64,000 bases of DNA from Streptomyces sp. NBC_00654 (GCF_026341775.1 NZ_JAPEOB010000007.1:20283-84282); one strand, 5' to 3'; shown: positions 14,361 to 23,107, numbered from the stretch's first letter. Numbers and translations: made by a program. The notes: a model not told the origin generated them from the sequence alone.

Positions 14361-16550
14361 TCAGTTCTCGTTGTGTACGCGTGCGCTGGGCGTGAGCAGG
14401 CCCGCGTCGACGGTCGCGTCGGCGACGGGACGATGGTCACGGTTCATGGCCGTCTCCTCCGCCTCGGACAGCTCGGCCGCCTCCAGGCAGGCCTTGGCCA
14501 TCCGTGCGACGTGGCGGATGAGACCGGAGATCTCATTCGCCACTTCGGCCAGGGCCGACATCAGCTCCTTGCTGCCCACGTTGTGGTCCTCGGCAAGGTC
14601 ATCGGCCATGGCCTGCACCACGCTGAGCAGCCGCCGGCCGGACTTGACCAGGGACTCGCAGTCGTCGTGCGTGTCCATGCCCTGCGTCGTCAGCTTGTCC
14701 AGCGACCTGCAGACATCGTCGAGCGTGATGTCGGTCATGTGCCGGCCGCTCGCGACCTTCGTCACGGTGAACTTCGGGATCACTGGTTCCATGGGAATTG
14801 CCTTCCTCTTACGGGTCGTACCGGGCCTCTTGCCTGCCGGGCGCTGCGGCGCACGGGGCAGGGCCGACGGTCCGGACTGCGGGATGCCGCGCCGGGCGGG
14901 CGCGATCGGGGCGGGCTCCCACGGCTTGCTGTTGCGGCGTGCCGGACCGGCCTGGGTCCAGATGACCGTCGCGGGCTCCTGCGCACCGACGTCCCACGGC
15001 GAGGTACGGGACCAGCCGAAGCCCGGACCCGAACCAGGAGTACTGCCGGCCGGGCCTGGCCCGGCCTTACCGGGCGGGGTCTTCTTCCATGGCCCCTTGC
15101 CCGCCGCTGCACCGGGACCGCTCCCCGTCCCGCCACCGGTGGGGGTGTTCGTCGGGCCGCCGGGGGCGGAGGTGTTCTTCGGTCCGCCGGGCGTTTTCTT
15201 CTTCCACGGTCCCTTGCCCGCCGCTGTACCCGGGCCGGTTGCCGTCCCGCCACCGGTGGGGGTGTTCGTCGGGCCGCCGGGGGCGGAGGTGTTCTTCGGT
15301 CCGCCGGGCGTTTTCTTCTTCCACGGTCCCTTGCCCGCCGCTGTACCCGGGCCGGTTGCCGTCCCGCCACCGGTGGGAGTGTTCGTCGGACTGCCGGGCG
15401 GGCCGCTCGTACTGCTGCGGCGCTTCTTCCAGCGAGCTGCCATCGTCTCGCCGACCGCTTGCCAGAACGTCGTGCGCCCCGTGCCCGGTGCGGCGCCGCT
15501 GGAGGAGCCGTTGACGCCGCCGGGCGGTGTGGTAATGCCGCTGTTGGGCTTGTTCGGCTTACTCAGGACCGGCGTCGGCGGCTGACGCCGGTTCCACCGG
15601 TCCTGCACCGTGTTGCCGACGGCCTGGGGGAGCGTCGTCCGCTGGTGCTTCGACCCGCCTTTCGACGTGCCGCCGGACGCTCCCGAGGACCCTGACGTCC
15701 CAGGCCCGTTCGACCTGCCCCGGCCCTCTGAGCTCCGCCCGGGACCGGTCCCTCCGCGGCCGGCGCCGGCGCCGGCGCCCTGCTGGCCGGAGCCCGATGA
15801 GCCCGACCGGCCAGAACCCTTCGGGCCGGATCCCGACCGGCCGGAGTTGTTCTGGCCGCCCGGACTGTTGGACTTCCCGCCACCGGAACTACCGGAAGGT
15901 CCGGGCTTGTTGGGAGCGGTCCGCGACGAGCCCGACGAGCCCGCCCCTGAACCTCCAGACGGCCCCCTGGAGCCCTTCCGTGACCCGCCCGGCCCCATCG
16001 GGCCACCGGACCGTCCCGGGCCGCCAGAACCCTGCCCACGGGCCGTCCTGCCGTACTCGTGGGACGACTGCACACCACGCTGCGCCTTGGCGCGCTCGGC
16101 GACAGCCTGTGCGGCGAACCGTGTCCCGTCCGCGTCGGCCTTGGCCGACAGCATTTCCATTGCGCGTTTGTGTTTCCCGGCCTCCGCCCTGCGCGGACCG
16201 GATTCCTGCACCCAGGTACGGATTCCCTCGAAAGCGGCGAGAGCGATTGCCAGAATCGCGGCCATCGAAAGCGCCCCCGTGCGGGGCGCCCCGGCGTCGG
16301 CCGGAGCGTCTCCCGGGCCTTCGCTGCGGAAAGTCGGGGGGACAACTCCCGCCGGGGGCGTGGCAATAGACGGTGCGGGTGCGTCGAACGGGGAAACCCG
16401 GACCGGTTCCGTTCTGTCACTGTTTCCCGCTCCCGTTCCCGTCCCACTGTCCGATGTCAGTACCGGAGCAGGCGGGACTGCGGGAGGCGGGGGCAGAGAG
16501 CCGATCCGGGGGATCGGGACCACGTTGTCCGGGCCTTGATCGTCGGACAC
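14361..16550 (-). CDS. Anchored Gly/Ser/Pro-rich repeat protein of the transfer region
   Basis: The protein has 729 residues from a GTG at 16550 with GGGAGGG 3 bases upstream. Order: Pro-rich N-terminus, one membrane helix (ALSMAAILAIALAAFEGI), a Gln/Ala/Arg coiled stretch, about 350 residues of Gly/Ser/Pro low complexity including three 39-residue repeats, then a folded helical C-terminal domain (DITLDDVCRSLDKLTTQGMD onward). A possible internal start at 14794 would give the C-terminal domain alone. It may span or scaffold the cell wall at the transfer site; that role is inferred. Confidence 0.72.
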   Translation of the reverse strand: MSDDQGPDNVVPIPRIGSLPPPPAVPPAPVLTSDSGTGTGAGNSDRTEPVRVSPFDAPAPSIATPPAGVVPPTFRSEGPGDAPADAGAPRTGALSMAAILAIALAAFEGIRTWVQESGPRRAEAGKHKRAMEMLSAKADADGTRFAAQAVAERAKAQRGVQSSHEYGRTARGQGSGGPGRSGGPMGPGGSRKGSRGPSGGSGAGSSGSSRTAPNKPGPSGSSGGGKSNSPGGQNNSGRSGSGPKGSGRSGSSGSGQQGAGAGAGRGGTGPGRSSEGRGRSNGPGTSGSSGASGGTSKGGSKHQRTTLPQAVGNTVQDRWNRRQPPTPVLSKPNKPNSGITTPPGGVNGSSSGAAPGTGRTTFWQAVGETMAARWKKRRSSTSGPPGSPTNTPTGGGTATGPGTAAGKGPWKKKTPGGPKNTSAPGGPTNTPTGGGTATGPGTAAGKGPWKKKTPGGPKNTSAPGGPTNTPTGGGTGSGPGAAAGKGPWKKTPPGKAGPGPAGSTPGSGPGFGWSRTSPWDVGAQEPATVIWTQAGPARRNSKPWEPAPIAPARRGIPQSGPSALPRAPQRPAGKRPGTTRKRKAIPMEPVIPKFTVTKVASGRHMTDITLDDVCRSLDKLTTQGMDTHDDCESLVKSGRRLLSVVQAMADDLAEDHNVGSKELMSALAEVANEISGLIRHVARMAKACLEAAELSEAEETAMNRDHRPVADATVDAGLLTPSARVHNEN
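15084..15434 (-). repeat. Three 117-bp tandem repeats within the Gly/Pro-rich gene
   Basis: Copies begin at 15084, 15201 and 15318, exactly 117 bases apart. Each encodes 39 residues around GPWKKKTPGGPKN and TPTGGGTATGPGTAAGK. Copies 2 and 3 are nearly identical, which points to recent unequal exchange and likely length variation between strains. Confidence 0.9.
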
Positions 16551-16671
16551 GTGCCCTCCCTTCATGGTGACGGCCGGTCACCGGGGGCGGGTGCCTCGCA
16601 CGCGTACATAGCACGCGTGGTTGGGACCCGCCAACCCGGCTTCCCGGCCGTGATGATGATGACGATGACAG

Positions 16672-16893
16672 TCACACCAGGTGAGTTCGGTAGATCCGCT
16701 CCAGCTCACCGGAGACCGTGTTGAAGAGGCGCCCGTCGCCCGATCTCCGGGCCTTCTGCAGCGCCGACACCTTCACGAAGTCGAGCCAGACCCGCATGAA
16801 TTCCTCGGGCCCTTTCTCTCCTTTCGTGTGCGCCTCCTCGAACCTCCTGTTCCAGTACTCCGCTTTCTTCGGAGACATGGCCGAGATCTTCAC
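16672..16893 (-). CDS. Small basic hypothetical protein
   Basis: This 73-residue protein is rich in Lys/Arg/Glu (KKAEYWNRRFEEAHTKGEKG). The GTG at 16893 directly follows the TAG of the preceding gene and has AAGGAG 9 bases upstream, so the two are coupled. A MSPKK start five codons later is also possible. No family recognised. Confidence 0.65.
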   Translation of the reverse strand: MKISAMSPKKAEYWNRRFEEAHTKGEKGPEEFMRVWLDFVKVSALQKARRSGDGRLFNTVSGELERIYRTHLV

Positions 16894-17388
16894 CTACGCG
16901 CTCTCCTTCGACTTGAAGAAGTCACTGAGCACCTGTGGTGCACCGGCCTCTTCTCCATCATTCTTCGCGGGTGCCAGACGCTCCAGGGTGCGAGCAGCAG
17001 AATTCTGCGCGATGGCCCTGGCCTGGCCTTTCCTCTGAGCCTTTTTCAGAGCCTTCCTTTCCCGGGTCTCTCCGACCTGCTGCGGGTCGGTCCTCTCATA
17101 GGCGGCGACCGTCCCGTTGATGGCCTTCGCGGCCTTGCGCATAGCCCTGGCCGCCTCCCGCAGGGGCTTGGCGCGCTGCTTCGCCCGCAGCGCTTTCGAC
17201 CAGGGCAGATCCCCGTCGACCGCACGCTGTTTCAGGTCCGATTCCAGGGCGTCGGCCAGCGCGTCGTAGCTCTGCGCGTCGGTCAGCAGACCCGCACTGT
17301 GCTGCGCCTGCCAGGAGTCGCGCGATCCATCCAGACGCAGGGCCTGGACACCGGACGTCACCCGGGTCGCAATGTCAGTACTGCTCAT
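16894..17388 (-). CDS. Helical hypothetical protein of the transfer region
   Basis: This 164-residue protein has an N-terminal SDSWQ-type soluble domain (DALADALESDLKQRAVDGDL) followed by a long basic helix (LRAKQRAKPLREAARAMRKA). It has no cysteine and no membrane helix. It lies upstream of the Gly/Pro-rich gene and downstream of a terminator-like hairpin, so it may start that transcript. Confidence 0.7.
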   Translation of the reverse strand: MSSTDIATRVTSGVQALRLDGSRDSWQAQHSAGLLTDAQSYDALADALESDLKQRAVDGDLPWSKALRAKQRAKPLREAARAMRKAAKAINGTVAAYERTDPQQVGETRERKALKKAQRKGQARAIAQNSAARTLERLAPAKNDGEEAGAPQVLSDFFKSKESA

Positions 17389-17450
17389 GGGATTTCTCTC
17401 CTCATCGGGGGGGAATCGGTGGAGACCGGGACCGGCGCTTCGACGCCTTC

Positions 17451-17490
17451 ACCGCGCTCCCGAGGCGCTGACTTCACCTCGGAGCGCGGT
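17451..17490 (-). terminator. Imperfect hairpin
   Basis: A 14-bp stem with one bulged base and an 11-base loop ends the leftward unit coming from 18,039 and precedes the gene at 17,388. Confidence 0.5.
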
Positions 17491-17563
17491 GGAACCGTCG
17501 AACAGCCCATCCGTTCAGGTCAGAGGGCCGGGTGGTAGCCGTGAGGACCAGGTCGACAGCCTC

Positions 17564-17860
17564 CTAGCGGTACTTCGAGGCGCTGTCGGTTGAGGACACC
17601 CCCGTCTCGCGCTGTCCGTCGGCGGGCAGCGCCTGGTCGGCGTCGCCGCCGGAGACGAGAATCCGGACGGCCGTGCGGACGGCACGCTCGGGACGGCGCC
17701 CGAGCTCGGTGCGGAGGAGACGAATGCGGCCGTGGCGCGGGGCGGGTGGTTCTCGGTTGTGCCTGGCCCGCTGTGTCCGTGCTCGGGGCGCGGTGCGGGC
17801 CAGCGGCCTGCCGGCCGTGGCCGTCACCGGTCCGCGCTCGGGTGTGAGCGGGGCCGGTGG
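17564..17860 (-). pseudogene. Degraded duplicate of the SpdB-like C-terminal domain
   Basis: The reading RHGRIRLLRTELGRRPE matches RHARIRLLYTELGRRPE at the C-terminus of the protein encoded at 18,196-20,358, and a Pro/Glu linker resembling that protein's linker precedes it. After RRPE the similarity ends in an unrelated tail, and no start codon with a ribosome site is evident. It looks like a decayed partial duplication of the spread-gene tail. Confidence 0.5.
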
Positions 17861-17877
17861 CGACCATGGCCAGCAGG

Positions 17878-18039
17878 TCAGCGCCGCTTTCGCGGCAGCA
17901 GGCGGGGGTGGCACCACCAGCAGGTGGGGCCGTGGTCGTACAGGCTGCGGGAGTGGACCAGCAGGAACGGCGTGGCCAGGATCATGACGAGGGTGATCAG
18001 GACGAGGATCACGCCGATCGCGTACTGAAGATTGCTCAT
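17878..18039 (-). CDS. 53-aa single-pass membrane protein
   Basis: Translated from the minus strand: MSNLQYAIGVILVLITLVMI, then LATPFLLVHS and a short cytoplasmic tail with CWWCH and a basic end (RLLPRKRR). One transmembrane helix covers residues about 6-28. The ATG at 18039 has GAGAGGAA upstream. It sits between the SpdB-like gene and a decayed copy of that gene's tail. Small membrane proteins are common partners in Streptomyces plasmid spread loci. Confidence 0.7.
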   Translation of the reverse strand: MSNLQYAIGVILVLITLVMILATPFLLVHSRSLYDHGPTCWWCHPRLLPRKRR

Positions 18040-18108
18040 GTCGAGTTCCTCTCAACTCAGTCGAAGCTCGGGGAGGGTTGGGTGGGCGACCTGACGCTCG
18101 CGCTCACA

Positions 18109-18145
18109 CACCGGCCCGCGCTCGGGGTGCGAGCGCGGGCCGGTG
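18109..18145 (-). terminator. Perfect 16-bp hairpin after the SpdB-like gene
   Basis: Arms 18109-18124 and 18130-18145 are exact complements with a GGGTG loop. Weaker complementarity extends it outward. It ends the long leftward SpdB-like gene. Confidence 0.75.
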
Positions 18146-18195
18146 GCGAGCGTGAGCGTCAGGCGGTGAGCGCCTCGCGCTCACCGGGCGCTCAC

Positions 18196-20358
18196 CTACG
18201 CGCCCGGGGTGGCCTCCTCGACCTGAGCGCGCAGACGCTGGGCGGTCGGGCGGGAGACCGGACTGTCGGACAGCTTCGCGTCGGTGAGCGCGTCGCGGAT
18301 CTCCTTCCACTCGGGGCGGCGCCCGAGCTCGGTGTAGAGGAGACGGATGCGAGCGTGGCGGCGCTCGGTGAGCGCGTCGCTCTCGCTGCGCGTGAGCGCG
18401 CCGTCCGCTCGGTGAGCGTCGTCATCGTCCGTGTCACGCTCACCTTCGTGAGCGCCGGAGGTGAGCGCCGGGCGCTCGCGCTCACCGCGCGTCTCCTCAT
18501 CGGTGAGCGCGCTCATGTCCGGGCGAGCGTGCTCGCTCTCCTCCACCCGTTCGACGGTGAGCGCGTCCTCGGGGGTGAGCGTGTCGGCGAGCGCGGCGGG
18601 CGCGGAGCCGAGCTTGAGCGCCATCCGCTTGTCCAACGGGGCCTTCCAGCGCCACAGCAGACCGAAGTCTTCCTTGAGCTGCGCTCGCATGTAGGTCTCC
18701 TCCTGGAGGCGGGTGAGCGCCTGCTGGTAGGAGGTGATCTCCCACAGGATCATCCGGCGGCGGAGCCGGGCGGTGGGGATCGGAGCGAGGATCCAGCGGC
18801 TACGGCGCACCGTCTCCATCCGCTTCTTGCCGGTAACCGCGCCGATCCGGGTGCCGTACACGTGCGAGGCGATCTCGGAGAAGATGACCCAGAGCAGCGT
18901 GAGGGCGGCGTGCCCGATACGGCCTCCGGGGGTGGAGGACGCCTGCCAGTTGAGGTAGACCGTCACCGCTGTCAGCGCGCGGGGCACCCAGCGGATCCAG
19001 CGGAGCTCCATGCCCATCCGGATGAGGATGAGGTTGGCGCCGGTGAACGCGGGGATCGCGACGTCGATGCCGACGGGGAGCAGCCACGGCCAGTCCCAGC
19101 CCCACTTGGCGGCCTTGGTCTCCAGCGCGGTGTAGGAGGAGAGCAGCCCGAGGGTGGAGACGACCGCGGCCGCCAGGACGATCCCGACGACCAGCACCAG
19201 CTCCTGGCCGGACAGCGGCGGCACCCCGTCGGCGGGCCGGGCGTCGTCGCGGGCTTTGCGCCGCTTGGCGCGCGACTCGGTCCGAATCTCCCGGCGCCGC
19301 GCCCGCTGGACGGTGCGCTGCGTCGCCGCCTCGAGGATCCGGTCAGCTTCGGCGCGGGCCTGGGCGGCGGCGGTCTGGTCGGCCGTGGCCTGCGCCGCTG
19401 CCTCCCGGGCCGTCGTCGCGTCGGCGTCGGCCTGCTCGCGCAGCCGGGCGGCGTTCTTGTCTGCCGCGGTCCGCAGTTCCTCGGCGGAGGTGCGGGCGTC
19501 GGCCAGGGCGCGGTCGGCGTCGGCGCGGAGGCCGGCGGCCACCTTCTCGGCTCCGGCCCGTACCTGCGCGGCCTGGCCGTCCGCGCTCTCGCGCATCCGG
19601 CCGGCCTCGCTCCGTGCCCGCTCCAGCACCTGTTCGGCGTCGGTGGTGGCCCGGGTGCGGGTCTGGGCCGCGGTGCGCTCCGCACCGGCCAGCAGCTCGG
19701 CGCGCTGCGTCTCCGTGTCGGAGATGATCTTCGTGGCGGCCTGCGCGGCCTCGGTGCGGACCTTGTCGGCGTGCGTGGCCGCCGTGGTGGTGACCTCCTG
19801 CGCCTGGCGGTGGGCGTCGGCGAGCAGCTGCTCGACTGTCGCCTTGGCGTCGGCGAGGACCTTCTCCGCCTCACTGGCCGCCGTCGCCGCGACGGTGTCG
19901 GCCTGGCGGCGCGCGTCGGCGAGCAGCTGCTCCGCCGCCGTCTCGGCGGCTGCGCGGACCTGGTCGGCGTCGGCGACCGCGGTGGTGGCGGCCTCCGTGC
20001 GGACCCGGTCGGCGTCCGTCGCGGCGGCGGCCAGGAGTCGGGTCTGCTCCGCCTTGGCGGCCTCGGTGATCGAGGTCGCCTCGGTGCGGGCGCCGTCCAG
20101 CAGCTCGGTGGCGAGCACCTGGCCGTCGGCGAGGATCCGCGCGACGTCGTCGGCGGCCTGGTCCCGGAGGTCGGCGGCGCGGTCGGCGGCGTCGGCCAGG
20201 ACCGGGTCGGCCTCCGGGTGCACCAGCGGGACGGTGGTCTCGGGGGCGGCGGCCTGGGCAGGGATGGAGGCCGGCGTCGCCGGGGTCTTGGCGTGCCCGT
20301 TGCGGGGCTTCGGGTTCGCCGCGGGGCGCCGGCGGCGGGTGGCGGGCTTGGTGGCCAC
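18196..20358 (-). CDS. SpdB-like plasmid spread protein with DUF2637 and long coiled coil
   Basis: This 720-residue protein starts at the GTG at 20358 behind GAGAGGA. Residues about 1-45 are basic and Pro-rich. About 50-375 form a long Ala/Glu/Asp/Arg-rich coiled coil built of degenerate repeats (ADARRQADTVAATAASEAEK and similar). About 395-520 hold four membrane helices matching DUF2637, including WDWPWLLPVGIDVAIPAF and WVIFSEIASHVYGT. A C-terminal helical domain ends RIRLLYTELGRRPEWKEIRD, like a helix-turn-helix. DUF2637 proteins include SpdB, which spreads plasmids from compartment to compartment in recipient hyphae. The coiled coil is unusually long. Confidence 0.82.
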   Translation of the reverse strand: MATKPATRRRRPAANPKPRNGHAKTPATPASIPAQAAAPETTVPLVHPEADPVLADAADRAADLRDQAADDVARILADGQVLATELLDGARTEATSITEAAKAEQTRLLAAAATDADRVRTEAATTAVADADQVRAAAETAAEQLLADARRQADTVAATAASEAEKVLADAKATVEQLLADAHRQAQEVTTTAATHADKVRTEAAQAATKIISDTETQRAELLAGAERTAAQTRTRATTDAEQVLERARSEAGRMRESADGQAAQVRAGAEKVAAGLRADADRALADARTSAEELRTAADKNAARLREQADADATTAREAAAQATADQTAAAQARAEADRILEAATQRTVQRARRREIRTESRAKRRKARDDARPADGVPPLSGQELVLVVGIVLAAAVVSTLGLLSSYTALETKAAKWGWDWPWLLPVGIDVAIPAFTGANLILIRMGMELRWIRWVPRALTAVTVYLNWQASSTPGGRIGHAALTLLWVIFSEIASHVYGTRIGAVTGKKRMETVRRSRWILAPIPTARLRRRMILWEITSYQQALTRLQEETYMRAQLKEDFGLLWRWKAPLDKRMALKLGSAPAALADTLTPEDALTVERVEESEHARPDMSALTDEETRGERERPALTSGAHEGERDTDDDDAHRADGALTRSESDALTERRHARIRLLYTELGRRPEWKEIRDALTDAKLSDSPVSRPTAQRLRAQVEEATPGA

Positions 20359-20499
20359 GGGGGGGGTCCTCTCTCTTCCGGGCGCCTCGTGCAAGAGGTC
20401 ACGGTGGATCTACGGCGGTGGGTAAGGTTGTGACCAGGCCCTCCGGAACCCCGGCAGCTCTGATGCCGAGGTCCCGGAGGGCCGTTGTGCTGGAGTGAT

Positions 20500-20877
20500 T
20501 CAGCGCCGGACGGGCAACGCGCTGTTGTGCTGCGCGAGGTGCTGGCGCAGCCAGGCGACGGCGGCCGGGGTCATCGCCCCGGTGTCCGGCTCGCTCAGCG
20601 GCGCGGTGTCGATGTCGCGCATCGCGTCCGTCGCCGGGAGCGGCCTCATGTAGTCGGGGTCGATCCCGCCGCGGGCGCGGTTGCCGCTCGCGTTGAGTTC
20701 TATGAGGTCGTAGAGGAGCCGGTGGTTGTGGACGTTCGTCCAGGACCGCTCCACCCGGCCGATGAACGTGTGGCCGGGCAGCCCGAGCCAGAACCGCTCG
20801 ACGTCGCGGAACAGGACCAGGTCCCCCTTGAGGTAGCGGGTCTGCGGTCGTACGGCGGGCTGCGTCTGCTGTGCCAT
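20500..20877 (-). CDS. Hypothetical protein, beta-rich
   Basis: This 125-residue protein starts at the ATG at 20877 with GAGGAG 6 bases upstream. It has a YLKGDLVLFRDVERFWLGLPG segment like a small beta barrel and then a helical region. It is one of a run of short leftward genes separated by hairpins. No family recognised. Confidence 0.7.
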   Translation of the reverse strand: MAQQTQPAVRPQTRYLKGDLVLFRDVERFWLGLPGHTFIGRVERSWTNVHNHRLLYDLIELNASGNRARGGIDPDYMRPLPATDAMRDIDTAPLSEPDTGAMTPAAVAWLRQHLAQHNSALPVRR

Positions 20878-20925
20878 GGGCTCTCCTCGTATCGCGTGTA
20901 CCGGCGCAGGGCCGGCGGTCCGGTC

Positions 20926-20992
20926 TGTCCGGCTCCCCGTCACCGCCCGACCCGGCCGCCGTAGTCGGCGGTCGGTGCGGGCGGATCAGGCA
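20926..20992 (-). repeat. Constant-flank hairpin cassette, copy 1
   Basis: TGTCCGGCTCCC-n-GTCAC (20926-20943), then a 40-base hairpin (20944-20983), then GATCAGGCA. The hairpin sequence is the exact reverse complement of the one in copy 2, while the flanks keep their orientation. It lies between a stop at 21006 and a start at 20877. Confidence 0.8.
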
Positions 20993-21005
20993 ACTGGCAG
21001 TCGGG

Positions 21006-21182
21006 TCACTGCGCGGCGGTGGTCACCTCGTCGCGGGTGGGGAAGTTGCGGCGGCCGTCGTCCATGCGGACCGTCAGGTGGCCGCCGGTGTGGACCTCTT
21101 CGACGGTTCCCTGGGCCCCTGCCTGGTGGCGGGTGCCGAGCGCCTCGATGTCCGTGGTGAGCTTGATGCGGTCTCCGCGCAT
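21006..21182 (-). CDS. DUF4314-like small SH3-fold protein
   Basis: A 58-residue protein starting MRGDRIKLTTDIEALGTRHQ. The RGDRIKL, GAQGTVEEVH and VRMDDGRRNF segments are spaced like DUF4314/KOW-type small beta barrels. I chose the ATG at 21182 because AAGGG lies 6 bases before it; the ATG two codons earlier is too close to the ribosome site. Role unknown. Confidence 0.7.
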   Translation of the reverse strand: MRGDRIKLTTDIEALGTRHQAGAQGTVEEVHTGGHLTVRMDDGRRNFPTRDEVTTAAQ

Positions 21183-21205
21183 GGCCATCCCTTCGTGGTC
21201 CGGAC

Positions 21206-21272
21206 TGTCCGGCTCCCTGTCACCGCCCGCACCGACCGCCGACTACGGCGGCCGGGTCGGGCGGATCGGGCA
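21206..21272 (-). repeat. Constant-flank hairpin cassette, copy 2
   Basis: TGTCCGGCTCCC-n-GTCAC (21206-21223), a 40-base hairpin (21224-21263), then GATCGGGCA. The hairpin is inverted relative to copy 1. It lies between a stop at 21277 and a start at 21182. Confidence 0.8.
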
Positions 21273-21276
21273 GCCG

Positions 21277-21537
21277 TCAGGCCGCGACCGCGGCGAGGGG
21301 CCGGTGCGGGGCGATGATCTGGCCGTCGGGCAGCAGTTCCCCGGTGTCCTCAAACAGCACCAGGGCGTTGCACAGCAGGCTCCAGCCCTGCTCCGGGTGA
21401 GCGGCCACGACCTGCGCGGCCTCGCGGTCCGGGCTGGCGGCCGTCGGGCACTTCGGGGTGTGCTTGCACAGCGAGTCCGGCATCCGGGAGGCGCCGGTGG
21501 GGGTCGTCGCGGTGTCGAGCTGGTGGCTGCTTTCCAT
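21277..21537 (-). CDS. DUF5999-like protein
   Basis: This 86-residue protein contains SLCKHTPKCPTAASPDREAA, then GWSLLCNALVLFEDTGELLP and GQIIAPHRP, a strongly conserved Streptomyces pattern known as DUF5999. Three cysteines and a histidine could bind zinc. The ATG at 21537 follows GGAGAG. The function of the family is unknown. Confidence 0.8.
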   Translation of the reverse strand: MESSHQLDTATTPTGASRMPDSLCKHTPKCPTAASPDREAAQVVAAHPEQGWSLLCNALVLFEDTGELLPDGQIIAPHRPLAAVAA

Positions 21538-21675
21538 GGAGCTCTCCTGCGGGGAGGAACGCGGTCCCGGGATTGTTCCGGGCTGGAGACGTGCGAGATG
21601 GCCGGTTGCCCGCCGTGCGGACAGCCGTTGTGCTGGGGTGCTGCGAGGCGGGCCGGAAGTTGCCCGGCGCTCCCG

Positions 21676-21978
21676 TCAGGCGGTGCGCTTGCGGGCGGCG
21701 CGGCGCCTGATCCGGCGGCGGTCGTCCGCGTCGGTGCCGCCCCACACGCCATGCTCCTGGCCGCTCTCCAGCGCCCACTGCAGGCAGCGCTCCATGACGG
21801 GGCAGCTACGGCAGACGGCCTTGGCTTCCTCGATCTGGAGCAGCGCCGGGCCGGTGTTGCCGATCGGGAAGAACAGCTCGGGGTCTTCGTCCGTGCAGGC
21901 GGAGGCGGCCCGCCAGTTGGTGTTGACCGGCAGGTCGGCGGAGGGCGCGTAGACCGCGTTCACGATGGAGTGGTTCAT
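21676..21978 (-). CDS. WhiB-like transcription factor
   Basis: A 100-residue Wbl protein. Four cysteines at 28, 56, 59 and 65 would hold a [4Fe-4S] cluster; the GVWGG turn is at about 77-81, followed by a basic tail (RRRIRRRAARKR) for DNA contact. Wbl proteins usually act with the main sigma factor in response to redox or nitric oxide. It is plasmid-borne and probably controls plasmid or host development genes. The ATG at 21978 has AGAGG upstream. Confidence 0.92.
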   Translation of the reverse strand: MNHSIVNAVYAPSADLPVNTNWRAASACTDEDPELFFPIGNTGPALLQIEEAKAVCRSCPVMERCLQWALESGQEHGVWGGTDADDRRRIRRRAARKRTA

Positions 21979-22045
21979 CAGGGCCTCTCAGAAGGTCCGG
22001 GCAAGAGACAGCCCCGGGGGTGCATCCCCGGGGGCGGGCACGGGT

Positions 22046-22080
22046 ACGGCCGGTGGCCCGTCGTGCGGGCCACCGGCCGT
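22046..22080 (-). terminator. Perfect 15-bp hairpin
   Basis: Arms 22046-22060 and 22066-22080 are exact complements with loop TCGTG, between the stop at 22160 and the WhiB start at 21978. Confidence 0.65.
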
Positions 22081-22159
22081 GAACCGTGCAGGCAGGCGGG
22101 CAGGGAACTGGGTCCCGGTACCGCCCTGCGGGAGCAGCGGCAACCGCGGGCAGCGGGTG

Positions 22160-22738
22160 TCAGGCTGCGGCGGGTTCGGCGAGGTCGTCGGCTGCCGGGC
22201 CGTGGGTGCGGGCGAACCGGGCCCCGGCCCGGAGCAGGGCGACGATGTCCTGGTAGGTGCGGACCTGGCGCTCCGACCACGGCATGGCGCGGGCGGTGGC
22301 GGATCCGGTGTGGGCCTGGATCACTACGTCCAGTACCGAGCCCGCGAGCGACATGGTGTCCGTGTCGCCCTGGTCGCCCTCGCTGACCCGGGTCAGCGCG
22401 ATGCCCAGCGAGAGACGGCCGGCCGGGGAGTATTCGATCTCGTCCCGGATCAGCCGCAGCACGGCGCGGACCATGTCCTTGACCGTCATCCCGCTGTCGT
22501 CGGCCGGGAGGTCCGTGGTGCGGGCGGTGGTGTAGATCATGGTCCGGGACCAGCCGCTCTTCTCAAGGAGAGCGGCGGTGGCGTCGAGGTGGCGGGCCAC
22601 CGCCTCGCCGGTGTTCTGCTCGCCGGACTGGCCGGTCCAGAACGGGCGGTAGGAGTCGTCCGCGAGAACCTTGGCCGCAGTCAGCGTCTCATCGCTGAAC
22701 ACGGCGGCGGAAAGGGTGGGGGCGGTCTGCTGGGTCAT
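22160..22738 (-). CDS. Hypothetical helical protein
   Basis: This 192-residue protein starts at the ATG at 22738 behind GAGGATCAC. It is mostly helical: MVRAVLRLIRDEIEYSPAGRLSLG in the middle, an Ala-rich acidic tail, and no membrane segment. It resembles uncharacterised Streptomyces proteins of similar size, but I cannot name a function. Confidence 0.75.
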   Translation of the reverse strand: MTQQTAPTLSAAVFSDETLTAAKVLADDSYRPFWTGQSGEQNTGEAVARHLDATAALLEKSGWSRTMIYTTARTTDLPADDSGMTVKDMVRAVLRLIRDEIEYSPAGRLSLGIALTRVSEGDQGDTDTMSLAGSVLDVVIQAHTGSATARAMPWSERQVRTYQDIVALLRAGARFARTHGPAADDLAEPAAA

Positions 22739-22809
22739 GTGATCCTCGCTGTCTGCGAACGGGGCGGCCGGTCGTCCGGCCGGAGCGGAGGGTGATCTCC
22801 CGGCGCTCT

Positions 22810-22860
22810 CCACCGCCCCCGCCCCTCCCCTGGTAAAGAGGGGAGGGGCGGGGACGGTGG
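22810..22860 (-). terminator. 22-bp hairpin
   Basis: Long stem (one mismatch) with loop GGTAAAG between the stop at 22875 and the start at 22738. Confidence 0.65.
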
Positions 22861-22874
22861 GCTACGCCGGGCGG

Positions 22875-23072
22875 TCAGCCCTCCAGTCGGGCCTGCACAC
22901 GCATCAGGTCCTCGGTCGACATGGTCGCCGCGAGCTCCTCGACAGCGGCCGGGCCGCCGGACACGGCGGCGGAGACGACCGCGCCGGCCTGCGCCTTGGT
23001 GAGGTCGGCCTGAATCGCCTCCGCGACCACACCGCTCAGGGCGGCCGACATCTCGTCCAGGTTCTGCCACAT
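22875..23072 (-). CDS. 65-aa helical protein
   Basis: MWQNLDEMSAALSGVVAEAI then an Ala/Val-rich helical run and a basic end. The ATG at 23072 has GAGAGGGA upstream. Small, acidic, no cysteine. Function unknown. Confidence 0.65.
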   Translation of the reverse strand: MWQNLDEMSAALSGVVAEAIQADLTKAQAGAVVSAAVSGGPAAVEELAATMSTEDLMRVQARLEG

Positions 23073-23107
23073 GGTGATGTCCCTCTCGATCAGGTGCGGA
23101 TCCGGGC

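Noticed and set aside
17857..20433. 858-residue rightward open frame
   Set aside because: Antisense of the SpdB-like gene; its composition follows from the GC-rich third positions of the real gene.
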